Shown: positions 23,912 to 35,100 of the stretch, piece after piece
Layout: the number at the start of each line of letters is the position of its first letter
Position numbering within the stretch: position 1 is the stretch's first letter
The notes under the pieces: model-generated
Told to the model about the DNA's origin: nothing
Database searches by the model: none
What the model saw: the letters and a program-made list of their open reading frames with translations, nothing else
Made by a program: the position numbers and the translations under genes
Assembly: GCA_002081555.1 (NCBI GenBank)
Contig: KV921122.1
Location: forward strand, 4,911-68,910
Direction of reading: 5' to 3'
Length of the DNA stretch: 64,000 nt
Origin: Protostelium mycophagum
Taxonomy: Eukaryota; Evosea; Variosea; Protosteliida; Protosteliaceae

Positions 23912-24160
23912 ATGATTTCTATATTTGAAGCCATGTGCGAATTGAGTCTGAATGAGCTTTGGAATATGGCCCAACAAGATCCCCTCGGGGCCTGTATGTT
24001 TCAGATCATCACGGATCGGCGTATTCTCAAACAGAATGAGAAAATGATGATTGATTCAGTTGATCACCAGCAGTTTGCAAGACTTCGAGGAGCCATAGTT
24101 GAAAAGGTTCACGCCATGACATCGTGGGTCGTACAGTTCGCTGAAAAACTAAGCAAATGA
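23912..24160 (+). CDS. Small helical protein of unknown function, 82 aa
   Basis: Single open frame from ATG at 23912 (MISIFEAMCELSLNELW) to a stop at 24158-24160. It is rich in amphipathic helix (KMMIDSVDHQQFARLRGAIV; TSWVVQFAEKLSK), with no signal peptide or membrane segment. An alternative start is the second ATG at 23933. It is divergent from the coiled-coil gene with a 33-bp gap. It could be a real small gene or the first exon of a longer one; no following exon was found. Confidence 0.45.
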   Translation: MISIFEAMCELSLNELWNMAQQDPLGACMFQIITDRRILKQNEKMMIDSVDHQQFARLRGAIVEKVHAMTSWVVQFAEKLSK

Positions 24161-24927
24161 AGAAGCCCATCAACATCATATGAGACGATCACAACAGACA
24201 AGCACAGTAAAAACCTACTTCTAACGGCTTCGTGAAATGTCGCGCTGTGTGAATGTTCGGCTTTGATTCCTTGTGGTGCGTAAATATGATCATCTACAAT
24301 CTTTGGAAAACAACCGGTTGGAAAAGTGTGAATTTTGATGGAATAATACAAATATGAAGAATACACTGCTGAATAACAAATCTTTATTAAATACGTTGAA
24401 GTAATAAATTGAAAAAAGTCGAAATAAATTCAGCCAATTGATTTCATTCTTCTTCTTACATCTTTTCCATTCATGTTTCAAGACTATAATCAGAATACAT
24501 TTTTGTACAACACGCCACCTTAGAACACAGAGTCCACAGAAAAAATCCAAGTATGCTCTTAGCAAAAATCTGCAGTGCCGATAATGGATGGTACGAGGGG
24601 AACAAGATATTTGGTGGGCTACTAATGAATTATATAGGTTGTTATGTAAGTTGGTTCACCAAGACCTGAGTTGAAAAAGATAGATCACTGGTATCTGTAA
24701 AGGAAGATGGAAAAAAAGGATGATCCAGGATGATGTTCAAGAATTTATTTGTGTTGGTGAATGTTTTGTACATTTTTGGCATTCTCGCACAACCGAGACA
24801 CCTAAATGAAATGGCGTTGTCTTCGCTCTGAGCAAATGACAGAAGATCATACTCGAAGAGACAGCGTCTATCGTGTCACAACGAGCATTCATGAATAAAT
24901 GGTGATGTGAAAAGAAAGCGCGAAAAA
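24161..24927. other. No confident gene
   Basis: AT-rich in its first half. A minus-strand frame ending near 24737 (ending CQKCTKHSPTQINS, starting at an ATG near 24890) could encode about 51 residues but has no support beyond being open. Confidence 0.35.
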
Positions 24928-26199
24928 ATGAAAATGTTCCTTGAACTTCCCAAACACCAAATCTTCCACGCAAGCAGAATCAATCGGAACACCAACATGC
25001 GTCTGGAGACCTTTAGCACTGTGGAATCAGAATGGAGCCCTCTGATTGACGAAGAGGAGGAGACATTGGCGGCTCTCAAATATCATGATCACATGTTCAT
25101 CTCAACAGAAAAGAACCGATACACAATCGGCGAAATCATCAGAGGAAGATTGATCATACACAACAGCAATAAACTGTCTACAACCTCAATAACCCTTGAA
25201 ATGCAGAATAAGGTGATGCATCACGTTAATCGTAATTCATCTCTGCAGATCTCAACATATTGGAACAACTCATCCTCAAATCACAGCGATGTCCTCCGTG
25301 GCATCGACATACCTTACTGTCAAAGAATCACCTTTTCCGAGGGCGAAAAAGACATAGAACCTGGCTACACCGTCCATAATTTCCAATTTCCAGCACTCGA
25401 GCAAAATCCTCTGGTGATGTCGACATTTAGGGTGCGCTTTGTACATCCTAAAACGTTCTGATCACCGATAGAAATCCGAAGGAAGCATTGACTTCAGATC
25501 ATATTGGAGAATCAAAGGTCAAATCAAGAGGCCAGGCATGCACTTAAATTTAGCTCTTCGATTCTATATCAATGTCTTCATACCCTCCAACATCCCCACT
25601 CCAAAGGTGATTTTGAGATGAATTTCAGATTCTCAACAGGACAGACGATGTTAGTCAGCCATCTAACGTCCTCACCGGAACAAAGATGGAATCACTTGCC
25701 CATCTCCACAACGATGAAACTGACAACTACTTGTGCCAGGCCAGAAGAAGGTGGTTGTTGTAAGACATCTCAAGTTCTTAACTCCCACAGAATTTTGTGC
25801 TATCATCACAGTGAACAACCAGACAGATAAAGAGTTGAAGGGAGTGAAGGTGAAGCTCTTACGCCTGGTGCTGGCACGTTTCAATCGTGATAAGAGGACG
25901 TACTCTGCTCTTGAACTTCTTTATAAGGGAAAGACATCTGACGTCATCCCTTCTCATTCCGATCAAACATATGAGATACCTCTCAGGGTCTGCGTGAGTT
26001 TTCATCGAATTTCCCTTCCGATTTTGGCGGTGATTGACAGTTGTAGATGAAAGAGATGCACGAGTCGTGTACAACGAAATTATTAGATGTACAATATCTG
26101 GTCAGAATGAAAGTGACAAAGCCTGGCCTTCACGGCAGTATCCGCACTGATCTCCTCATCAAGGTCACCAATGAGAAGGACACGATCATGCAAGAGTGA
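24928..26199 (+). CDS. Alpha-arrestin-like (arrestin-domain) protein
   Basis: ATG at 24928 (MKMFLELPKHQIFHASR; a second candidate ATG lies 66 nt downstream). The N-terminal arrestin fold is seen in TIGEIIRGRLIIHNSNKLST, SITLEMQNKVMHHV, FSEGEKDIEPGYTVHNFQFP and, after an intron, GSIDFRSYWRIKGQIKRPGM. The C-terminal arrestin fold is seen in AIITVNNQTDKELKGVKVKL, LVLARFNRDKRTYS and SHSDQTYEIPLRVC, then LLDVQYLVRMKVTKPGLHG and a stop at 26197-26199. Alpha-arrestins are adaptors that recruit ubiquitin ligases to membrane cargo; no PPxY motif was noticed. About six exons; the phase of the exon near 25.65-25.75 kb has two possible readings. Confidence 0.82.
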
Positions 26200-26347
26200 T
26201 GCACATTACACTGTTGTAGAACAGACTTTGAGATTGTAAAAAATAAAAATGTTTATCTCGTTTTGTACAGAGGTCTCACTCACAAAATTTTTGGCTCTAT
26301 TCAACTTTGATCACCATAGAATTATTGAACTACAATATATCAATAAA

Positions 26348-29220
26348 TTAGAAAAAATCTCGAAAAAATCTCAAAAATCTCACTTTTTTCTGACAGGAGG
26401 GGCAAGTGTGTACATCCCGGCTGCAAGTCTCACATAGAGCTAAATGTCGACACGGCAATAATAAGACCGATGATCTTTCCTTGAGACATTGTCGACAATT
26501 CTGAGAACTCTCTGCAGACTTCAACTTGTTCATCATGAGGTCCATCTGTCGACATTTAAATAATTTTAAAATATAAAATTGAATAAAAATCACCTTTTTG
26601 TGACGAATCATTTCCAGTTTTGATGTGTACAATGTTTCTAATTTTTCTAAATCTTCAAAGTCTTCTTGGCTCGAAATTTCCCTGAAAAGTTAAAAATTTC
26701 AATTATATTATGACTCACTTGGTATCTACATCGTTGTTGATCTTATTGTAGATCGACAAAGTCTTGCGATATCTCTCGGATTGCGCTTGCAACTCTTGAG
26801 ACATCTCTGTACATTTTTTCCGTTGTTTTTCCGATTCCGATTCTGCTTTTTGCAATAATTTCTCCAAATTCTGATGGCTTCTTTGTAAAACCTAATAAAA
26901 TTTTTAAATTTTATACAATCTCCAAATATAATAAATATAATTTTTTGTAAATATACCTCTGTAAAGATTTCTACACTTGCAAAAAATTCAATAAAAAAAG
27001 TTGTAGATGACGAACCTCTAATTCCAAGAGAGACCGCGTAAATTGTCTGGAAGTTTCCGCATTTTCTTTTTTTTCTGATTCCATAATGATTCTCAGGTCT
27101 TTGAGTTCGTTTTTCATCTTGAGCTTCACCGATTGGTCCTCCGCCGTCTGTCGTTGTAGATGCTCGATCTTTTTGCCCAATTTATTACTCTTGGAAATAT
27201 TCTCCTCGTGGATCTACAGATGTCATTCTACAATTGTCTCTACAACGAGAATTTTCGGGTTGACCTGTTTGGTTTTCTTTTCGAGGTGCTCTCGATGCTT
27301 CTTGTCTTTATCTTTTAATCTATCTTGAAGCTGCTCAATTAATTGAGCCTGGTTGTCTTGACAGCGTTGCATCTCGATTAATTGTTCCGTAATGTCTAAT
27401 TCCTCGGTTTTCGGATCCGCGTTAAATTTAGATAAATCCTTAGCTTCGGAAGAATTTTTCCCCTTTTCTTTTTCTGAGACCACAGATTCTAATTGTAATT
27501 GTAACATCTCGATTGTTTCAGAAAGTATTGAGTTCTAAGTCATTTAGATTTAACATTTCAAAGAAATCTCACCTCCATCTTGAATTTGTCCATCTGTGTC
27601 TGAAATTTCTCAGAACAAGTCTTTGAAAAATACGTGAAATTTCACCTCTGCCTCTTGCTTGCCCAAATGTATATCGATGATTAATTCGCATAATGTGGTC
27701 TTCATCTCTTCCTGCGCAAAGTCCGTTATGTTCACAACCTGCGACGTCTCAATCTCTTTCATATCACATCGTCGCATGTCATGTTGATGTCGATGACGTC
27801 CTCGTATGGACTGTGTATCTGACATAAATGACATCATCATACCTGTAGATGTCCTTCAAGACTGAGTAGGTATGTCCCTTCTCCAATTCGGTGCCCTGAA
27901 ATTTTACTTTAATTTTTAAGCATTCTGTTGGCATAAATTTTGTATCTGTCGCACAAAACTATACAAATTTATAATTCGGTCGTTTGAACGTACTTTTGTA
28001 TTCATTTGGTGCTGTACCCAAAAAGCTGTCATGTTTTCTAGAACAAAGACGGAAAATTCAATGAAAATCAACCTTTTTCCCACAAGCCATCGTATCTGGA
28101 ATTATCTGGGTAAGTGAGGCATCCGCTCCCGTGACGAAGTCCCTCTTGCCATTCACCTAACATATTCGGTATTGAGGTAGAGATATTGAAAAGTCAAAAA
28201 TATTAAAATCTTCATATTATTTTTTGATCTCGTTTCTTCGCCATTAACGAGTTAAGACACGGTTTTTACCGAGAATCTTACCGTGATTCTAAAAAACATT
28301 TTAAGATGATTTCAAAAATAATAATGACGTCATACTCACCTTCATACTTGTGCCCGTCCAATAAAAACATCACGCCAATACCGTGAGGAAGTCCCTCTTT
28401 AAATTCTCCGGCGTAATGCGACCCGTCGTCGTAAGTACGCACCAGTACGTCTCCTCCATCAATACGTGCGTCCATCTCATCTACAATCATTAGAACATGT
28501 AATTTCATGTGTTTGTTACTGCCGCTAGGGGAAAATTGTAAAAGTACAAAATATTCTTCATCCTCTTAAAATTCGTACCGAGTAGGGAGGGCTTAGACAG
28601 TCCTCGCCTTTCAAAAAGAGTGGAAGGTAAGAGGGCGACATCACTCAGATGTATTCCACCTATTATTTAAATTAAATCGACTCGATTTCATGTCGTGATC
28701 GATTTTCAATCGCCAAAGGATTAATGAAGAATTGTTCAAAATTTACCATCGCTTGTATTCAAGCTAGCACCCACATCACTTGTGTCATCCTGCTATTTTA
28801 GCCTCCATGTTTTTATATCAGAAAATATCTCACCTTCTTATTTCTGATCTGTGGTGGTGTCGCTTCTGTTTCTCCAGCTTTGAATAAGATTCTGTTCTCT
28901 AATTCTAATCGGTATGAATACATGTGATTTACTGATACATCACCTTGGAACTCCACTCTGTCTAAGCTCTCTACGGAATTAACAACGAAATCATCCTCAT
29001 CTTCCGCTTCTTCACTCTCTCCAGACTCCATCACTTTCTCTAAAATTCTTTGAAAGGCCAATCCAGCACCAAATGGCGAATCTGGGCACAATTCGTGAAT
29101 GAGATGACACTGATGGTTCTTACCAGAGTCTGATTGATCATTGAGGAGTATCGTCTGCAACAATTGTCTAAGGTGTAATCCAGGTTCTTTCGAATAATCA
29201 GAGGTGCTTTCCCCCGTCAT
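26348..29220 (-). CDS. MORN-repeat / coiled-coil / RING-HC protein
   Basis: ATG at 29220 (MTGESTSDYSKEPGLHLRQL) begins an acidic, Ser-rich region. Around 28.5-28.1 kb follow MORN repeats (YDDGSHYAGEFKEGLPHGIG; YEG; EGLRHGSGCLTYPDNSRYDG). From 27.8 to 26.7 kb is a long Lys/Glu/Gln coiled coil over several exons. The C-terminal exon holds a C3HC4 RING of the RING-HC type: CRQC, LLPCRHLALCETC, then TCPSC. The stop used, at 26348, follows directly; an intron after CPSCQKK (GTGAGA) is also possible. MORN repeats bind phospholipids or help scaffold; a RING of this type implies an E3 ubiquitin ligase, so a membrane-associated ligase is the likely role. Joining of the MORN and RING halves into one gene rests on continuous same-strand exons with no intervening stop/start pair. 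Confidence 0.72.
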
Positions 29221-29318
29221 CCTCTCGATTTGATCTTGTGTGACAATGATCCCAACTACAACTCAGATTCTTCTTTTATTTTGAGACATAATATACAATC
29301 ATCAAGCCCTGGTTCCTT

Positions 29319-30160
29319 TCAGAATTGCGAGGTGGCTTCGTAGTTCATGTCAGCGACAAGCTGGTCATGGAACTGGAATAGTTGTTTCAGGTGCTGCTGA
29401 ACTTCTTGGATTTTCTTTTGGCAATGCTTCTGGGCCTTTATCAGGTTGTCCCTCTGCTGTGTTTCCGTGGAGAGTCGATTTATGAAGGAGGGTCGAGGAA
29501 TAGTCAAAGAGGCAACGTCATCGGAAGTCTTTCTCCTCTTCAATGGGAGAAGATTGTCTACATCTCTATTCCATGTTTAGTTGGATGTTTTGAGATACGA
29601 GACTCACGATGGTACGTCCATGAGACTTTCAGAGGCCTCATCTTGTAAGTTCGTAAACGTTCTCTTCTTTCGAGATGGGTCGACACTTGTGTCTCGGGTG
29701 TCGCTCTGGCGGCTATTAGAGAATACAATAAATATCGAGGTACCTCGAACGAAGGCCCCTGCATGTGACTCTGGAAGCGAGCTGCGAGCTCCATCTTGGT
29801 GGCTTCGCTTACGACAAGTATTCTAGACGAAGTTGGAGTGCCCATAGCAGGTTCCATGTCACTCTCCTCTTCTTCCAAGTGTCTGTTACATCTCGAGCAA
29901 GGACAGTCGTTACGACAAACCGGGCACTCGAAGGAATGGTTTCGTTCGGCTGCGACGGCCTGTAACTTTTAGACAGTGTCGTAAGAACGAATATCGGGCA
30001 CCTCTTCCCACTTGGAGTGAGGCAAGCGGTCACCGAAACAGTGCTGGCACACTACGTTCTGGCAACTCTTGCAGCGGACGTTAAGGCGAGGATACTGTGT
30101 CATAGACGTCTTGCAAACGTGGCAGCAGCGCTGGTGCTTACGATCTCTTCGAGTTTCCAT
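29319..30160 (-). CDS. CDCA7-like zinc-finger protein (zf-4CXXC_R1 type)
   Basis: ATG at 30160 reads METRRDRKHQRCCHVCKTSM, then RCKSCQNVVCQHC. After a 37-nt intron (GTGCCC..CTAAAAG) it continues HSFECPVCRNDCPCSRCNRH. This CxxC array with the final CPVCR..C.CSRC pattern is the CDCA7/R1 zinc finger, found in nuclear proteins linked to hemimethylated DNA recognition and HELLS recruitment. A 38-nt intron (GTACCT..CCGCCAG) then joins to a basic stretch with nuclear-localisation character (PSRKKRTFTN; PLKRRKTSDD), and a further intron leads to a Gln-rich helical tail ending YEATSQF at 29319. DNA binding is inferred from the family. Confidence 0.75.
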
Positions 30161-30433
30161 CCTTGGATTTGTGCGTGTGTTCGTGTGGTGAATGTGGCCG
30201 TTATCTGTCTCCTACGAAACAAGTTTTGTCGTCGTTCTTTAGACCGGGAATCCGCGAATAAGACTGCGCCACGTTCCCATCACTTTTCTCTCTGGAAATA
30301 CACGTCTCATTGACACTTTTAACACTCCTGTCGAAAATTTAAATTTTTGATTTTTTTGTAACACGGTAACTGACGTATAAGAAGCTTCAGATAGGAGGTC
30401 AAAGGTGTGGCAGTCTCACCATTGAAACTCCCC
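30161..30433. other. Intergenic region upstream of a small plus-strand gene
   Basis: Between the start of the CDCA7-like gene and the first exon seen of the next plus-strand gene. I could not identify the first exon or ATG of that gene here. Confidence 0.35.
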
Positions 30434-30912
30434 AGTGGAGTCTTTCACTCGAAAGGTCCACAGCAAGCCATTTCCTTGGAAACAACTAACATCAGAGCTC
30501 CCGCTGTTGGAGCGAAGAGTGAAATTTAAGAGATCTGGTGAGAAGGTCCAGGTAAGCTCATTTCCTTGATTTTCCAAATTTTAAACTCACGTTCGTTTCC
30601 ATGCCTCGTTTTTTCGCCCACAAAGGCATTGATTGGTTTGCCGTCAAAGATGGATCAGCAGGTACGTTTAGAGCTTCTGGAGAGAAACATCTTTTCGAAA
30701 TATGACTTTTTCTTGTGAATCTGCTGGCAAAATTGTAGATGGTATTTTTGGCGGGAAATTTTTTGTCAAACCAACAAACACACGATGATGATCCAAGCCG
30801 AGATCAGAGAAATTCTGGAGAGGTGATGAACGTCTGGTCATGCACCAAGATTTGATCTCCCTCTCTCAGAGATGTGATGACAGAAGTTTCTGAGTGTGAT
30901 ATTGACAATTAA
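30434..30912 (+). CDS. Small multi-exon gene, start not found
   Basis: Plus-strand exons with good splice sites: one opening after a CCCCAG acceptor and reading SKPFPWKQLTSELPLLERRV and KFKRSGEKVQ before a GTAAGC donor; a short one reading ALIGLPSKMDQQ before GTACGT; then IREILER, a 47-nt intron, and DVMTEVSECDIDN with the TAA at 30910-30912. An AATAAA follows immediately, fitting a 3' end. The product is a small basic-to-acidic helical protein, not recognised. The intron near 30745 carries a TTTTTGGCGGGAAA word. The start codon and the acceptor of the third exon are uncertain. Confidence 0.4.
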
Positions 30913-31336
30913 TAAAGAATCAAGCAACTCATATCACTCGAAGAATCTTATCAAGCTCGAATCAAATGTCAGTCATTCCATGTTTTCAATTTAATCATCC
31001 AGTTGAGTCTTTCGCTGCAAGGTGAGAGCGAAAAAAGTCAACAACTTCACTTGATCAACCAATCATCTTTCATTTTCGTCCCTTTCATTTCACATCTAAC
31101 CGACTCTCGGTTCCCTCTGATCTTCGTCCTTGATCCATGACTCTGCCGAGATGGCTTGTCTTAAAAACCTGGGAACGAAAGAATTCCTGGTGTCTGATCA
31201 GAAATGGGAAATTCCCTTTACAAACGTAAAACAAATGGGAACTCACCAGTTTTTCCGGCGGATCAATTCGCACAGAAGCCCAGAAGGCATCACACTTTCA
31301 AAACAACACAAAGAAGACACCTTACCACAAATCAAC

Positions 31337-31715
31337 ATGAGCAGCACTCAGACACAAACACAGAGCCAGAGCCAGACCGTTGCCAGCAAAAACACCAAGG
31401 AAGCAGTGCGTACTCTTTCTGATTATTTTCTGATCATGATCTGATGTCTCACAGCTCACCATCTTATACGTCCCCTTGGTTCTTGCCTGGACCCTCACTC
31501 GTACTGTCGCTGCCTACTGGATCGACTTCAACCTCAGAGCCTTCGCCATCTTCCTTGGCGTCGTCTGTTTCGCTCTTCGCCTTTCACCCCAGGAGGTTCT
31601 CAACTCGTTCTCAGACAGAGTCCAAGCCGTCGTGAAGAAACTCGCCGACACATTCAACTACTACAACGACAAGCTGCAAGCCCAGAAGTCCGATAACAAG
31701 AAGAAATCAAATTAA
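31337..31715 (+). CDS. Small membrane protein, two transmembrane helices
   Basis: ATG at 31337 gives MSSTQTQTQSQSQTVASKN, a GTGCGT donor after NTKEA, and a second exon from a TCTCACAG acceptor: LTILYVPLVLAWTLTRTVAA, then LRAFAIFLGVVCFALRL, then a basic tail ending SDNKKKSN at 31715. Two hydrophobic helices joined by a short loop and a Lys-rich tail suggest a membrane hairpin protein, possibly of the ER. The frame is open upstream to another ATG at 31151, which would add about 60 residues. Family not recognised. Confidence 0.6.
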
Positions 31716-32131
31716 ATACAGTACGACGCTATAATGTGCTGCTGTTCTTGACGTTTTACCATCTGAAAGAAATCCTTCAGGAAATCAAGAGTACGCTTGT
31801 GATGAACATCTATTCAGAAGTGTCACCATGCAACATTCAGGTAGGTTGTCGCCTCTTGCTATTTATTCTCCTCTGTTCTGAACATCCACTCCAAAAAATA
31901 GATGTTTAGTTGTACATTGTTTCAACCGGTACCATTTCAAGCAGATATGGTGAAATAATATAAAATTAGATCATTTTGAATCGTACATCCAAATTCTAGA
32001 TCCCACAATGTTTGGCATGCTGATGATCACAAAGAATTTGCAAATATTACAAAATATTGTTGTGTATCACACCCTTCCTCTTTCGTGTAGTTCAAATCAC
32101 AATCAGATACAAATAAAGTTCACTACTTTAT
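31716..32131. other. Convergent intergenic region
   Basis: Between the stop of a plus-strand gene and the stop of the first LRR receptor kinase. Only AT-rich sequence and short frames are seen, presumably the two 3' ends. Confidence 0.5.
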
Positions 32132-35100
32132 TTACAATTCTATGACTCCATACTCCCCTTGATACGCACAGTCATCCAAGGTGGTAGTGCTGGGATTATT
32201 GTATCGAGGCTCGATCTTAATTCCTCCCTCCAAGGAGATGATGTCACAGATATCCTGAAAGCTCGGCCTCTCTTCTGGGTTCCTCCTCCAGCAATCTACA
32301 ACACCGTCAATTCAACTTTCTTGCCGAAAAAAAGTGAATGTTTCTGGTCACCTGACATCAAATCTTGGATCCATTGTTCTGTGTCTGGCATCGGTAGCCT
32401 CTTGTCCTCTTTCACCACTGCAATCGCGACTTGTGGCGCTGACATGTCTTCCCATGGCATTTTTACTGTGATAATTTCCCAAACTGTCACTCTAAAACAA
32501 TATCAGACAATGTCAGGGGATTTGATAAACTACAACGCACCCGAAAGACCAGATGTCTGTCGCCTCAGAGTATTTTCGTTCTTGGATCGCTGTACTTGTC
32601 AGCATGAGTCATCATTTCTATAACTACCTTCAGGTGCCATCCATTTGATCGGTCCTATGCAATTCTGCGTTGTAGATGATCCGTCTTTCGCCTCTCTTGA
32701 TAGCCCAAAGTCTGTCACTTTTGGCTCGAGATACTTTGACAGAAGAATGTTCCTGACAGCTAAGTCTCTGTACACATCAATACATCTTCTTAGCATTCCA
32801 ATCTCACCGATGTATGATCTTCTCTTGGTGAAGATGATGCATCCCTAGCGCGATACCAAGTAGGAACAGATTCATTTGGTCTTGATCGATATCATTGTGG
32901 TTAAGATAACCTATTGTTATGTCATTCATCTATACATCTCCTCGAATGATATCACTCACTCTCAAGCGACCCGCCCTCACAATACTCCCTGTACAAAAAT
33001 GTCAAACACATGTCACAAAAGCAAAGAATCAGACTCACGTGATCTGTCAAATATCAGTATGATGTCATATCNNNNNNNNNNNNNNNNNNNNNNNNNNNNN
33101 NNNNNNNNNNNNNNNNNNNNNNNNNNNNNNNNNNNNNNNNNNNNNNNNNNNNNNNNNNNNNNNNNNNNNNNGTCACTTTTGGCTCGAGATACTTTGACAG
33201 AAGAATGTTCCTGACAGCTAAGTCTCTGTACACATCAATACATCTTCTTAGCATTCCAATCTCACCGATGTATGATCTTCTCTTGGTGAAGATGATGCAT
33301 CCCTAGCGCGATACCAAGTAGGAACAGATTCATTTGGTCTTGATCGATATCATTGTGGTTAAGATAACCTATTGTTATGTCATTCATCTATACATCTCCT
33401 CGAATGATATCACTCACTCTCAAGCGACCCGCCCTCACAATACTCCCTGTACAAAAATGTCAAACACATGTCACAAAAGCAAAGAATCAGACTCACGTGA
33501 TCTGTCAAATATCAGTATGATGTCATATCTATCATTATCATCATATCTTACCATAGATAGTGGATCTGGTGGAAACGTCACTCCGATGCTGTAAACATGT
33601 CAATCTTCACTTTCTTCACCTTTTTGTATCATAAACTTGTACTCACAACAGGACCACATTCTGTATTCTCTCAGTCTTGTCACAATCACAGACAATAATA
33701 AAACTCACCGGATGTGCTCGAAGCCTTCTCAGTATGGACATCTCACTCTGCAACATCATCATCATCTCTCCCTTCAACACACAATCACAACATAGATCAC
33801 TTTACCATAAAATCTGTCAAGTGCTTCTCAGTCACGTGCTCTGCTTTGATCTGTCATTCTCTCAGTCCCCTTCTTTCTACAACTACCACAAAACTCCCGC
33901 CAAAACTCTCATCACATATATTCTTGATGACGTCGCTCTTACCTGTTTGACAGCGACTTGAACGTTCCTCCAATCAGCCAAGTGAACTATTCCGTATGCG
34001 CCTGACCCTATCGCTTTCATATTCTTCAACTCATCGAATGGCACCTATCACTTTGAGACATACGTCACAAACACCGCATCTATTTTTAGATCGGGTCGTT
34101 AAAAACAAAAATAATCTTTGAACAAAATGAAACCACTCACGATGGAATTTTTTGCCTCGCCCAGGTTGATCTTTGAGAAATCGACGTTTGATAGTTGAGT
34201 GTACTGCATTCTCGCCTGCCTCTTGGCTTCTCTTCTGTACAAAAAGAACATGACGATGAGTAATAGGAGCAAGCCCACAAAGCTGCTCAGTACTACTGGC
34301 AATATCCATTTGAGATTGAAACTTGACCCTGCCTATATTGTCTTCAGAAGAACATTCAGGCTGCTTAAATTTTTCGTGAAGAATCATTCAAATCGCGAAT
34401 TAAACTCACCGGTTGGTCGTGGTGAGTGGTTGCCTCAGGAACGATATATCCACATTCCAAAACCTACCGTGTCAATTTTTACTCTTTCCACATCATTTGT
34501 AGGTGAAAACTCACCTTGTATGTACCAATATGTCTGGCCTCTAACGGCTTACTCATGAACCACCTGACCATTCGCTCTGCACTTCCCTCATTGGAAGCGT
34601 TGCGAGAGGGCGGTTGAATATTCATATCTACAATCACGCTGTACACGTCATCTCGTTGTAGATAGGTCAAAATGACACGTACCTGCCAGACTTGATCCGT
34701 ACGATGGAGATTCTTGCCATGGAGATATTTAGCACTTTGGAAAATTGTGTGATGAAATCAGATTGATTAAAGGTTGCCACAGATCCCTCCAGCCGCAATG
34801 AGATATTGCTAGGCGACCAGTCACTCACAATACATCTGTCATCATGTCATCATGTGGATGAGGATGTGTCAAGATGTCATACCTAGCGTGACACTTGTTC
34901 CAGGTCTGCCACGTCACGGGGCATTCGAATGGGTTATCGCTCATATCACATGGAATTATCCATTCTGTCATATTGCCAACACCCAAACCGTCTGTAAAAA
35001 GGTTGTGACTCAGATCAAAGGTGAAATAATCCTGCTTAAATAACACGGGCAGGCTTCCACTCAGTCTGTTGTGGCTGACATCCATCGTCTATGAGGATTA

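Larger units (their letters stand above)
32600..34010 (-). repeat. Near-identical inverted segment A (kinase exons and introns of LRR kinase 1)
   Basis: The reverse complement of this stretch matches 61250-62230 almost base for base, introns included (for example, the 200 bp from 33916 down to 33714), with scattered single differences. It contains the N gap and its duplicated flank. Outside the segment the two genes align only at the protein level. Confidence 0.85.

Noticed and set aside
29560-29760. Apparent 17-20-nt introns in the CDCA7-like gene
   Set aside because: A 38-nt intron (GTACCT..GCCGCCAG) restores the frame with normal-sized introns.
32645-33254. Tandem duplication of a kinase exon in LRR receptor kinase 1
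   Set aside because: The copies are exact, end at a 100-N gap, and the paralogue has one copy; this is an assembly overlap, not biology.
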